DNA of 64,000 nt from Paramarasmius palmivorus (lineage: Eukaryota; Basidiomycota; Agaricomycetes; Agaricales; Marasmiaceae): NCBI GenBank assembly GCA_037176845.1, contig JAYKXP010000060.1, positions 248,001-312,000 of the forward strand, in the 5' to 3' direction. The position numbers and the translations under genes are program-made. How positions within the stretch are numbered: the stretch's first letter is position 1; each line of letters starts with the position of its first letter. Shown piece by piece: positions 12,047 to 22,358 of the stretch. Below the pieces are notes generated by a model that did no database searches, had not been told where the DNA came from, and was given only the letters and a program-made list of their open reading frames with translations.

Positions 12047-12718
12047 ATGCCCCTTCTTAGCCTCCCCAGCACCGATATTGCCTGTTTGCTGCCTGCCTCT
12101 CTGCCAGCTCATATGGAGTTCTTCAATCGGGTAGTTGAGAGTTATCCTCGAGACACCGACGGTTATTTAAGTGTCATTGGCAAGGCTGGAGACCCAGTAA
12201 CGTGTCGGGTTCAAATGCAGCTTTTGCATACATTTGCGGTGCGCCTTCTTTGTTCCTGCCTTGCCTCTTTGTGTTTTGTCGCTGACTGGTGAACGCAGGA
12301 GTATCCTATCGGCTTTCAGAAGATGTTCCCCGCTGTGCCGCTTCTTACCCGACGGTTTAGGAATAACGTCTGTATGGTGGTATCGACCTTCGAACATCAC
12401 TCTGTGAATGCGGGTCCTTGGCTGAAGACGTCATTGATGGCTTGTCCTGGAGGGGATGCTGCGCCTGAAGTTGACTTGAGTTCCGTTCCGACTTTGGGGT
12501 TATGGGCCGCCGAGGTCGTCAGGTTAGAAGGCAATATGTTGTCCGAAGAAGAGGTGGGGATACCTTTCCACAACACACTGTATGAAGTCTGCTGCTTCCG
12601 GTGGCTTCGTGGTACCCTCGCTCAGCATCTTTGTGTGCCTGTCCTTGCCGGCGTAAAGCTCTATAAGGAAGCCCATGCCAGTGAGTCGTGTCACCCTCAT
12701 CGTTCGAACTTTCATTGA
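12047..12718 (+). CDS. ESYPR-family orphan protein (left copy)
   Basis: Two exons, 12047-12238 and 12299-12718, give 203 aa. I recognise no named domain. It is clearly homologous to the minus-strand gene at 36288-37005. Both share EFF[NS]RVVESYPR, an intron at the same point and phase right after it, then a Pro/Gly/Asp/Ala segment (CPGGDAA or CPPGDAA) and LWAAEV. The protein looks soluble and mostly helical. The start is the ATG that gives an N-terminus similar to the right copy; the open frame extends further upstream. The C-terminus may continue through a further intron after 12680. It lies downstream of, and divergent from, the nucleotidyltransferase-like gene, as on the right side. Confidence 0.65.
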
Positions 12719-13072
12719 TTGATTCTTGATTACTATTAAGCTGTAGCTAATGTTAGTTCTGTTCGGTCTCTGAATATGTAGTCCTTGCGTGGTTTTCATG
12801 TTTCATCTTCCTCAGTATAGACGTCTGTTATATATATCACCACTTCAACTTGTGTTGGTGTGTATTTCAATCTTAAGATGGTGTAGTGTATCCTCGATCT
12901 GAGACCTGAGTTGGTCTACTCATGAGTATCTGTAGACATCAGATAAACGTGTTGATGGTGACATGTTTGCTCGCCGAAGATACACGAGGACTGAGTGAAC
13001 GTTATGGTTAGGGTTCTAATGCATTTATATATTGTGCCTGGCACGAGTAACTGACTACTAGAACTTGTTGAT

Positions 13073-13565
13073 CTACTCCTCGTCAGATTCGGTATCCATG
13101 TCGCTGCCTTCACCGTCGGATCTAGGCTTGTGTTTACCGTTACTCGTGCCGTCGCTGTCGATCGTATCTTCTCGGTCTGTTCCTTCTTCCTCGCTGAAGT
13201 GGGTGCCGTCTGAGTAGTGTCCTGATTGAGTAGGTTCTTCGTCGTCTGAGCTGTCCGCGAGGTCCGCCATGAATGTAGTCGCTCTCAATATTTCGTACAC
13301 TGTTTCAGGTGTACCTGTGGGAGGAAGCTTAGTTGGTGCGTAATTCCGTTGTTTTTTTGCGCGTACCGGTGATAATTATCATTTCTATTAGTGTCCTCAC
13401 AGCTTGTTGTTGGTGATGGCTCATGAAGTTCAGTTGGCGAGCTATTTGGGTTGAAGCTGGATGAATGACATTGCGGTCTGTGATTAGTCGATTGAGGTTG
13501 TGTTGATCGACAAGTGATGGCTCACCTGTTTGCATTTTCGACCGTGTGTCGGTTAGAGAGATCAA
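13073..13565 (-). CDS. Small unrecognised protein with acidic Ser/Asp tail
   Basis: Two exons, 13565-13367 and 13314-13073, give 146 aa with a 52-nt intron in phase. The first 90 residues look helical (HHQQQAVRTLIEMIIITGTPETVYEILR), and the last 55 are acidic and Ser-rich (ADSSDDEEPTQSG ... DMDTESDEE). No family is recognised by name. The acidic tail resembles the tails and linkers of other proteins in this window. Further exons upstream of 13565 are possible. Confidence 0.5.
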
Positions 13566-14388
13566 TCTTTACGCTGGATGTTCGGCCATACGTAGCTTTA
13601 AATGCTTTATCGTCGTAACGTTCTTGCTGACTTTGCACGAGGAAGACAGCGATTGTATGCCAAACAATGCTCGCCTGCGGTTTCCACGGCAGATTTTGCG
13701 TCTTCTAGGTAAACTTTAGTTTGAACATGGAGCAAGATTAAAGGCTAATACTTTCCTTACCTTAGCATCTCCGCCATGCGTACCTGGTACAACATTGCGC
13801 TCGACTGAAGCGTTGAAATGGAAGGGGCCATTTCTGTCACATTGCGTGTGTTAGGGCATAGCGGGATCCTGTTAACCTATCTCGCGTGTCATCGTGGTCT
13901 GCTTTATTCTTGTCCTCGGTGTGGCTAGCTTCTCTTCGGTCGGTGCTCAGCTGTCAACCGTGCTCGGGGCTCGTGCGTTAATGGCATTCAGTGTGATTCA
14001 TTCATTTTTTCCCCCCTGGACCCTGATGGCTGACCATGCTGTCAGTTAGTTCGGGCACTGAGCATTTTGTGTGTCGTTAATGTCCTGCAGTTTCGTCACC
14101 CTCTTCTGTAACCCGTCGGGATTAATACACGCACTGTGGGTGGTCTGCGTGCTTCTTTAGGGCGCCGTGGCGTACACTTGCGTTTACCTGAGTGGGCGAT
14201 TGCTCCCTTGGATTTTCAATGAACTTATCTTGACGTGCGCCATGAGGCTTTGCCGTTGGTGAAAAAAAAAAATAGGGTAAATCTTTGGAAGCCTCTCCTT
14301 TGCTTTACGTCGCGTGGCATTGTTCTGGTTAAAAGCTGCGCTATAGTTTCATTGATTCGTAGTCGTCCGCCAGTCGCATTGTAAAAGT
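13566..14388. other. Region without a supported gene
   Basis: About 820 bases with splice-like signals and short open frames, but no consistent model. It may hold 5' exons of the minus-strand gene ending at 13073, or decayed coding sequence. Confidence 0.35.
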
Positions 14389-15177
14389 ATGATTCAAACC
14401 CGACGCTCGGCTGGGAAGTCTTGTACTTCGCCACACTCGGACATTGGTGTCTGTCCAGATCGACTTGGTGAGTGTCTATCTGGACCGTCTATGTATCTGT
14501 TTGTGCTGATGCTCGTTTATTCTTTTTCTAAGCGACAGATAGTGCGGTATGCGAAGATTTTGTTTTCAACATTGAGGGCACCAAGGTATCTGCTTCTTGT
14601 TGTTTTGGTTGACGAGTACTTAGGTTTCCCGTGTAGCCTGTGCTGTTCTTCCCTGTTCGGGGGATTCCTAGTGTTGTGGACATTGGGCGATTGGCTTTGA
14701 TGGAGCGGAACTTTTCTCCTTTTTTTGACGTTCCTGCTCGTGGAAGTGTGGGGGCGGCATTGGTGCGACGAACGTTCATGTCCACTGCAGCTTACAAGAC
14801 GTATATGTTGATATACGTGGAACAAACGACGAAGAATCGTCATCCCGTAAACGATTTCTTGACTTCGGCCCTGGAAGGGCTAGTGAACGGTTTGCAAAGA
14901 CCATGGATAGGTCCCCTTCTCGTGGACTATGATAAGGACAGCGTGCTGTCTGAGAGTTCATTGTGGATGGAAATTATTGATGTAGTGAGGTGAATATCGT
15001 TTCTCTCTGATATCGCGTCATAGCTTACCTCGTGGTTTTATTGCTGATAGGCATTTGCATTTGGTATATGAGCGCCTACATCCAAACGACTCTATTTCCT
15101 TTTATCGATTGCCGAATAGTGTAGAGGTACAGTGGATAGAGGATAGGTCTCAGGACGAAATACAGGTCGGAGAGTAG
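14389..15177 (+). CDS. Unrecognised orphan-family protein, 203 aa
   Basis: Four exons, 14389-14467, 14533-14585, 14637-14989 and 15051-15177, join in phase to 203 aa. The protein begins with a basic Cys/Ser-rich segment, then FFPVRGIPSVVDIGRLAL, FFDVPARGSVGAALV and a compact helical region (TYMLIYVEQTT, LVDYDKDS, WMEIIDVVRHLHLVYERL). It ends in an acidic tail (VQWIEDRSQDE). I recall similar unnamed proteins being repeated in agaricomycete genomes, but I cannot assign a function. The last exon is short and would be lost in an ORF-only reading. Confidence 0.65.
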
Positions 15178-15435
15178 GTAGAACGTAGTGTTGAAACGTC
15201 TTCTTTGTGTTGCCACCTTAATCAACTATGTGCTACGATGTACAATTGGGCCCGAATGAAACAAGATGGTCGTAGGTGATAAACGGCGTGTGGCTATCTT
15301 TCACGACAGTTTCAGTTTGAGGACCTTGTTATAGTATGGGTGATTGGCGGGCATGTTGGATATCTATCTGTAGGATTTATTGGCAAGGCTATACAATGGA
15401 AAGCGTCGTTTAAGATGTAAGTGGGAAGTTAGGTA

Positions 15436-16397
15436 TTACGGAGTGGGTCGATTGCCATTCTTTTCATCCTGTCTTGTGCCTCCATAGTTTCCTCTTCGTC
15501 GTGCCCGATTCTTCTCTTTAGACTCGGTCGGGTGCTGGATGCTTTGTAGAGGTTCATGTTTTCCTGAGTATAGCTTCAGTGACACGTCCCGTTTCGACTG
15601 GTAGTGGATGCTTACTTCGGAGTAGCGTGCATCGAGTAGCGTGACTGATCGAAGGACTACCTTGGTCATATATTGCATATTGCTTTCTTTCCCCTTTCCC
15701 GTACATCGTTCATAAAGTGAGATGGTGAGTTGGACTTCGACTATGTCTCCAATCTTGATGTGAGACGGAGGCACTTTCTTGAACCTAGGTTGAAGAGTCA
15801 GTTTCTTCCTGTCTGCTTGCGAATAGGATGCTTTACCGCTGTTCTCCATCCTCTGTAACTACTCTGTGGTAGTATTCGACCACGTTGTCTGGAGTATGGA
15901 CGAAAGAGTCACCTCGCATGTCTGAAAGTATGCCTTTGGGGTCCACGTCGTTGTTGAAGTCCAGGCAGTCCTTTTCGTTCGCAAATCTCTTGCTGGTGAA
16001 GTATCTGTTGGTAATTTCTAGTGACACGTATCCATTGGTGAAGCTCGTCAAGGGTTGTGGACTGTAGTCGCGGACGCTGTAATGCAGCAGCTTTATGATG
16101 CGTTCGAGGCCTTTGATTGCGTCGGAAAAGGTGGGGGTATCGTGCCCTGTGAGCGTGACTCTTTGTCGCAAGTGTTTGGGGGATACAGATCTGTAAGTTC
16201 ATACGTAACTTTGTGCCGGATTCTTTTCATGCGTGTAGTAGGGCATACCTTCCGTATTGTCGTACAACAGGCGGGAGATCGCAATGACATACTATTCCTT
16301 GAATCGTGAATACCATCTCTTCGGGCCCTTGGTCGTCTTTTGATTGTGTCAAGTGCCAAGTGTGATCGTTGGCGTTGTCGGAGGAAGTAACGTCCAT
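15436..16397 (-). CDS. Unrecognised orphan-family protein, 283 aa
   Basis: Three exons, 16397-16249, 16190-15837 and 15784-15436, sum to 852 nt (283 aa) with phases that close at both introns. Recognisable blocks are LLHYSVRDYSP, TNRYFTSKRFANE, GDSFVHTPDNVVEYYHRVV, then IKIGDIVEVQLT and KVVLRSVTLLDARY, and a basic C-terminus. The pattern 'GDIVEVQ ... VVLRS..LLD' is one I recall from many unannotated agaricomycete proteins of similar length. It suggests a beta-rich fold, but no catalytic motif is visible. It is one of several such families packed into this region. Function is unknown. Confidence 0.7.
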
Positions 16398-16761
16398 TGT
16401 ATGATCAAGCGGATGCTATGTTATGACAATGTCAATAGAGCGAGTCGCAGGGGTGAACACATTACTTACTGTAGCAAAGTTCGCAAGTGGGTTGCGCAGA
16501 TATCCTGTTGCGATTCGAGCTGTTGCTATCTGGTCCAGCGCGTTCGCTGTATGTTCTTCGTCAGTTGATAATTGATATTTTAGGATATGAAACCTGTGAC
16601 CTGCTTCGTCTTGCCGGAGCTTCATGGGAGGGATACTCGTACCGTTCGTGCACGGAGTCAGTCCGAGGGTCGGTATGAAAGCCCTTTTCTATTCTCTGCA
16701 GCTGGAAATTCAAATTCAGCGCGCGTTTCTTGCTTGACTTTACCTAACAATACTGTCTAGA
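16398..16761. other. Intergenic region, no gene seen
   Basis: It contains only short open frames without partners. It likely holds the promoter of the minus-strand gene starting at 16397 and the 3' end of the next minus-strand gene. Confidence 0.35.
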
Positions 16762-17604
16762 TTAGCTTCGCTTTTGACCGTTTGCTCGCCCCTCTGGAAA
16801 AGAAGTGGCATAGTGGGCTGTTCTTTTCTGAACTAGTGTCCCTGTCTCTGTCAGTTTGTGTTCGTCGGAGAGGTGATGAAAGGTTTCAATGACAGCACCC
16901 GAGCCTTCAGTGTGTTTTATGTAACTCGAGCGCATGGTTAGATTATCTAATGACACTCTTCTTTCCGTTTCGCTTCCTTTCTTTTCGATTGCAGCGCATG
17001 TTCTCGTATCGTTGGGTCTGAAGTCCGCATCTTCAGAAACTGTACTCGGCAGGTGGGGTCGGTATGGAGGGGTATAAAGGGTGCGTGTATTGGAACCATC
17101 TACTATCAAGTACTTCGTGCAACCTTCGTGGTCATTTACTGAGTTACCTGTTCTTAGGTCTTAATCCAAGCTTTACCCATGCCGCCTTCGAAGAAATCTC
17201 AGTGAGCATACTCTTTCTTTTGCCTACCTCGTTTAACTGTCTCTGTAGAACCCAGGAGAGGTGAATCATCCCCCCCCTCGTCGATCACAAATAACTTATA
17301 TTGCTCAGAATCATTGTTGATGGCGACAGTCGCACTAAGCGCGAAGTTGTAGATGCGGACAAGAGGGGTACCAGTGCTAAGTGAGGCCGTTGACCGCTAG
17401 CTTTGTTTTGGCTCACACGTTTTCCTTAGAAGTGGTAAGCCGGTATTGGTCGTAGATGAAACTGAAGACGAAAGCGATGCGTCGGTGGTATCTGTCGCGT
17501 ATGAGCCACGGTTGCAATTGTGTATTGATGTTTGACTGATTTTGCTGTAGGCGAACTGCAAAACCGAAAGTCACAAAGCCGGTAGCGGGTATGGTGTTCG
17601 GCAC
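16762..17604 (-). CDS. Putative orphan-family protein with unresolved splicing
   Basis: Several reading blocks on this strand look like one protein: an N-terminal helical segment (17604 downwards), then TPLVRIYNFALSATVAIN, FVIDEGGMIHLSWVLQRQLNE, and a C-terminal block ending at 16762 (IVDGSNTRTLY, PYRPHLPSTVSED). The last join works in phase if a donor after AAW near 17180 is spliced to 17112. The join between the first and second blocks could not be settled, because the frame needed contains a stop near 17400. It may therefore use an unusual intron or be damaged. The family is unnamed. Confidence 0.4.
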
Positions 17605-18495
17605 TGTGGATTCAGACGAGTACGTGTGTATAGTTTTCGAGTCGTTTCTTACAGATTGACACCGTTGGTGTAGTGAAGTGCAAGTCGCGGTAAGGGATCG
17701 AAGGCCAGTGTGAGTCGACCTTGTCCTTGCTTGTGGCTATCGTTGATCTCTCGAGTTTTCTAGGTTAAAGCCAGGGCGTAGCGTGGTTCCTGTGTCAAGG
17801 TGCCTTTTCCACTTTTGGTTAAGAAGTCACTTCATGCTTTCTTTAGCGACGTGGTACCCTCTACAGACATGGAAGATGGAGTGGTGTCCGATACAGGTTT
17901 ATCTGTTGATACCAACGAGTTAGGCCACTTCTTTTATCCTTTCTTTGTGGGAGGGGTGCTGACCTTTTGTTGAACGTCCATAGACCCTTTTTGGTGATCG
18001 ACAAGAAACGTAGACCTACTTCGGATGAGAAGTAAGTGCTTGTTTTTGGCTTCCGTTTCATATAGTATCCCTTTCTCACGTGTTGTTAATTCCCCAGTGA
18101 CTCGCCGTCCAAGATTCGAGTCAGCGACCTTACTCTGTCTCCGAGGAAGGCGGCTTCGTATGTGTACTGCGTGGACTTAACATATATGAGTATCTGACAC
18201 CGATCGTGTTGAAAGTGCATCCGAAAGGCCTTCTTCTCCTACGCCCGACCCTGGCGCTCGAAGGATTGGAGCCAGAACGTGAGTCTCCATATATTGTGGA
18301 TGTTGCTTTTGCTTATTATTCCTTGTTGACTCTGTATTGGTTGGCTTGGAACTAACTCTGGTGGCGTTGACTGTCTAATGCTCTAGTCGCAAGCCGACCG
18401 CCAAATTGATGTCTGGCAGGGATTCAGGATCTACTTTGCTGAAGAGGTTTTTGCCTTACTTTTCATGTGTCCGGACTTTCTTCATGTTTTTCTAG
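17605..18495. other. Likely 5' exons of the next gene, unresolved
   Basis: Many GTAAGT-like donors and TAG/CAG acceptors alternate with short open stretches. One around 18095-18160 reads like a Ser/Lys-rich disordered segment. I infer small 5' exons of the gene that continues at 18496, but no single model can be supported. Confidence 0.35.
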
Positions 18496-20911
18496 GCTGG
18501 ACGAGGTGGTTGTCGATGAGCTCGAGGACCTGACTTCGCCAATGTAAGTCGCACGGCGTATGGTGGCTCTTCACGGTACTAATTTATATTGATAGTATGT
18601 CTGATAGTTCGTATCGTCCCAGAAAACCTCGCTCCCCGGCGAAGACAAGGAGCGGTAAAGGGAAAGGACGTGCATCTGGAAAGGCAACTAGTTTGTCAGA
18701 GGTCAAAGAAGACCAAGATGTGCCGATGCGTTCGCCTAGTCCTCTTGCCTTGAACAGCGAGTTCGTTTTCGGTTAGCTTACATGGATGCGACTATGATGC
18801 TAAAATATTTGGTTTTGTTTGTTGACATGATAGCGATGCATTAAGGTTCGTTTCCTTGCCTGTTGGTATTACCTGTAGCTCACCCTCGGAATAGGACTCT
18901 TACTGACACCGAGGATGAGCTCCCTTCTCCCTCCACTATTTTCGATCGAATGAAGGATTCTAAAAGGCTTGTTCCTTGTCCTTTATTCGACATATGGTAC
19001 CTTATCCGCGTTTAGCAGCAAGCCGGCCGAGGCAGTGGTCGTTGAGTACCACGTCGAAGGAAAGTAAGTCATGCATCTTCTCCTACGTTCGCCTGCCTTC
19101 TGTTTTTCAACCGGCTTCTCACAGGCCTACGCCGACGGAAGGATCACACGGCCGTCTCAGCGAATCAATTGGTGACGGTAAAGTGAAGTAAGTCCGACGA
19201 TCCCTTTGCCTTGTGAATGGTTGGTTATCGTTCTTATAGGCAGGCCAAGACCTCAAACGCCAATGCGAACCTTGCAGACGGTAAAGTGAAGTAAGTCCGA
19301 GTATCCTTTTACCTTGTGATGGGTTAGTTATCATTCTTATAGGCAGGCCAAGTCCTCGAACGGCAATGCGATCGTTGTAAAAGGGTGGGTAGTTTGTTCG
19401 TTTTCAGCTGTACACGCCCTTGGATTTGACGTGTTGCAAAGTTCCTCGATGGTTTCGGCGAAGCGCAAGACCGCCTCCGCAGTTGATAAAGAGTACGTAG
19501 TGTTCGCTTTTTTTGGAGCAGGAGGTCTGACCAAATATCCTCTTTCCCTTAGGGAACCCCCTTCGGACAAGGCGCTTATTCTGTGAATATCCTTCTTGAC
19601 CTGCATTTGATCGTTATCTTGAACAATTGACTAGTGACAAATCTGTGTTTTCGGGATCTGTCGCGCTGTTGGACGACGAGGAAGATGAAGTCGCTGATGA
19701 CTTTGAGGACGAGTCGGGTTCCCCTCCTGCTGAACCACTTCTCGACGATGCGTTGATCCATCCTGACCTGGAAGATCTGTATCGGAGTTTAACTTGGATC
19801 AACGCGTACGTCTTTCCGATTGGTTGTAGCCTGTTATTAATATTTGTTAGGTTGAGGCGTACCAAGTTCATAGGTTATCCTAACATGGAGGATGCCTTTG
19901 ACGACTTCAAACCTGTTTCGTATGGGACGCTGGTGGACACCGTGAATCCCAGGGTGAAAAGGTGGATGGTGGCTGATCAGTTGCTATCTTTTTGCTGACT
20001 GAGTCGTCTTTTTAGCAAACTCGTCCGGTCGGTATTGTTCATGGGATATAAGGATTTCAGGAATCCCAGTAGGGCTTCCTTGGAGAATATGGCCCGATAT
20101 TGGGAATGCCTTCGCTTGCCTAGGTCAGAGGGTAACAGGAATGTTCCATTTGTCATGAGCGGAGTTTGCATGCAAAGCTTCGTAGGTCAGGGACGAGAAG
20201 TTGGGCAGAGCTTCGTCAAGCAGCTTTTTGTGAGGCCTTTGGAGAATGATTGGGAAATATTCCAAGCCAATTTAGGCTCGTTTTTTCACGATGATTTTCT
20301 ACATGCTCCGGGTCGGAGGAGCACATTGGTCTTTCAGACGAAAAGAGAGGGATGGTCTCCTCGTCGTGAGTGTTGCTGCTGTTGCTATAGTTCTCGGTCT
20401 GTGTTCATTTTGGTATAATTTTTTCTAGAGTTTGACAAAGAGGGCGACAAACTGGCCTCGACTCCCTATGCTTCTCCTAGTAAAGGGGCGCGTGGAAAGG
20501 CGACCGCCAGTCCTAGTCAGGCCCCGGAATCCTCTGACTTCAAGGCCAACGATACCGCTTCTGTTGCAGATGTTAATTTGTTGACGGGAGGATCGCCTCC
20601 CTATCGTCTCTTTGACGAAGGAGGTACGAGTCTTTGATGTCGGTCGTATAGGGTTGCATCTTTAACTGATTGACGCCTCAGTGCCTCTGTATGACGGCAG
20701 AACCAAGCCTGGTTGCAAAGGATTCCGGTTTGAACCTGCCGACTGGGAGACCTATACCAAGCTCCCTCGTTATCCTCACCCTGAAGTCGAGAGTAACTCG
20801 TTGGTCACGGTGGCCTTCACATTAACAGGATTCAAAGGAACCAATAACACTCATCACACGGTTCATTTCAACGCGTTGTTCGCTATTGTATTGGGAAAAG
20901 TAGATGGTTGA
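18496..20911 (+). CDS. Orphan-family protein with many small exons (EDLYRSL type)
   Basis: The 3' half is well supported. Exons 19851-19961, 20016-20365, 20430-20633 and 20682-20911 join in phase with the long exon before 19805. The sequence runs from an acidic, Ser/Lys-rich disordered N-terminus (many exons of 45-60 nt) into a conserved-looking region: HPDLEDLYRSLTWINA, FDDFKPVSYGTLVD, then PLYDGRTKPG, LPRYPHPEVESNSLVTVAF and HFNALFAIVLGK. I recall this type as a high-copy unnamed family in agaricomycetes. The path between 18780 and 19015 is unresolved, since no phase-consistent donor was found, so the 5' boundary is approximate. Two neighbouring exon-intron units at 19188-19393 are tandem duplicates. 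No enzymatic motif is visible. Confidence 0.6.
19188..19393 (+). repeat. Tandem duplication of an intron plus exon (103-bp unit, two copies)
   Basis: Unit 1 is intron 19188-19239 plus exon 19240-19290. Unit 2 is intron 19291-19342 plus the start of the next exon. Both introns are 52 nt and start GTAAGTCCGA, and both exons start GCAGGCCAAG. The protein gains a repeat beginning QAK[TS]SN. Phase is 2 in both, so the duplication keeps the frame. Confidence 0.85.
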
Positions 20912-21894
20912 TGGCGAGTGCGGCTTAAGTAGTTGCCTGTGTGGATCCATTCCTTGTATCTACATAGAGATAACTTGATCGTGCGGGTGTTAGGAGCGCT
21001 CGGTAACCAAGTCACGCTGAATCTTATCTCACGTGTTTCGTTTGCGTGGGAATCCCGTGTGTCTGTGATGGCTTGTCACATCATTGTACTTACTCCTTGA
21101 CTCTCACCGACTACCTTGTATCATGTGCGACATGGATAAAGTGAGTAGGTACCAATTCCCCTTTTCTCGGCGCAGCTTCGCACATCGTTCACATGTTAAT
21201 TTCATCAGTCCGTTGGTTTGTCGGAGGTTAAGCGCGTGCTTGGGCATCTTCTACAGCAAGCTGGAGGTCAGGAGGAAGTGAATAGTGGACGGTTTGTTGA
21301 GAGGGAAACAGTGATTTACGATTACCAGCAAGAAATAGCAGGTTCGCAACCTGTTTTCATTTCCGGTGGTTTTGCTGATCGTATGGGCAGCCAAAGACGA
21401 CGTTATTCGGGAATTAAACAGCTTGCTATGCAAGATTAATACGGCTTCACCCAGGCATTCTGTCCATGACAAAAGCCGGTACTTTCTGTTTACAGACCTT
21501 GTTTGAACGATTGGTTAACTTACTTTTATAGGTCGTTTATAGAAAGCGGTTTCAATACTGTTCCTCGTGAACTGCACGCCCTGCAATCCATGTATGGCAA
21601 CGATGGTATGTAATGATCCTTGCGCTGTCCAGCAAGGTTGTTCAATTTCATGCTCCAGACTGGAAGAGTGATTTGGATGGAGTTACGCAGTTGATGTTGA
21701 CACTATTGATGAGCCTCCTTGGTCTTGCGGATCTTTCTCTTCAAAGAACTGGTGACACGGGGGCGTGTTTTGTCAACTACAAAGCGTTCTGCTGTATCTC
21801 CAGCGGTTCGCTGGGTATGCTTGCCGATGATGAATGGGGTTCGTCTCAATGTTCTTCATTTCCCGGGAATGCTTGCTAACTATATACAGCTTTT
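20912..21894. other. Region with possible exons of an unresolved gene
   Basis: Short open stretches with splice-like ends occur on the plus strand (around 21200-21440 and 21610-21880), but they show no recognisable domain and no model could be closed. They may belong to the exons that follow. Confidence 0.3.
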
Positions 21895-22358
21895 GTGTTT
21901 TCCTTATTGTTTGAAATACCGGATACTCGGACATTCAGCGCCTCCGCTACTTCGTCTATGCATCAAGCAGTCGTCAGCTATAATCCGATAGATGTGGACA
22001 ACCTTCCTTTACCATTCGTAGCGGGTCTGGGACGATTTTCGAAGCGATGCTCCTTCCCAATTGGTGAATTGAGCCGGTTTTACTCGAATCTGCGCGGAGC
22101 ATTGGTGGGTGCTTCTTCCTACGAAAGGTTAGCTTGATACGTGGAGATGTACTTTACGTTCACCTTCTAGAATCGTCCCTTTGCTCATGATATACGTAAT
22201 CCGTCAATGTCAGCCTCATATTCAGTTCTCTCCTTTCTCTTCCTCTGACCACGGGGGTCAAGCGCACTTCTTCTCGGCTACTTCTCCATGGGTAACCCGC
22301 TCGCCACGTCCACTGTTACTGGTCATACTCTCGGTGCGGATACAATGCCAGGAAAGAT
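21895..22358 (+). CDS. Partial gene: exons of an unrecognised protein
   Basis: Two blocks splice in phase: one ending near 22130 (DNLPLPFVAGLGRFSKRCSFP ... GASSYER) and one from about 22172, running to a stop near 22353 (IVPLLMIYVIRQ ... QAHFFSATSPW). They read like protein, but no family is recognised and the 5' end is missing. The second block overlaps, in another frame, the first exon of the next gene, so one of the two assignments is probably wrong at its edge. Confidence 0.35.
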
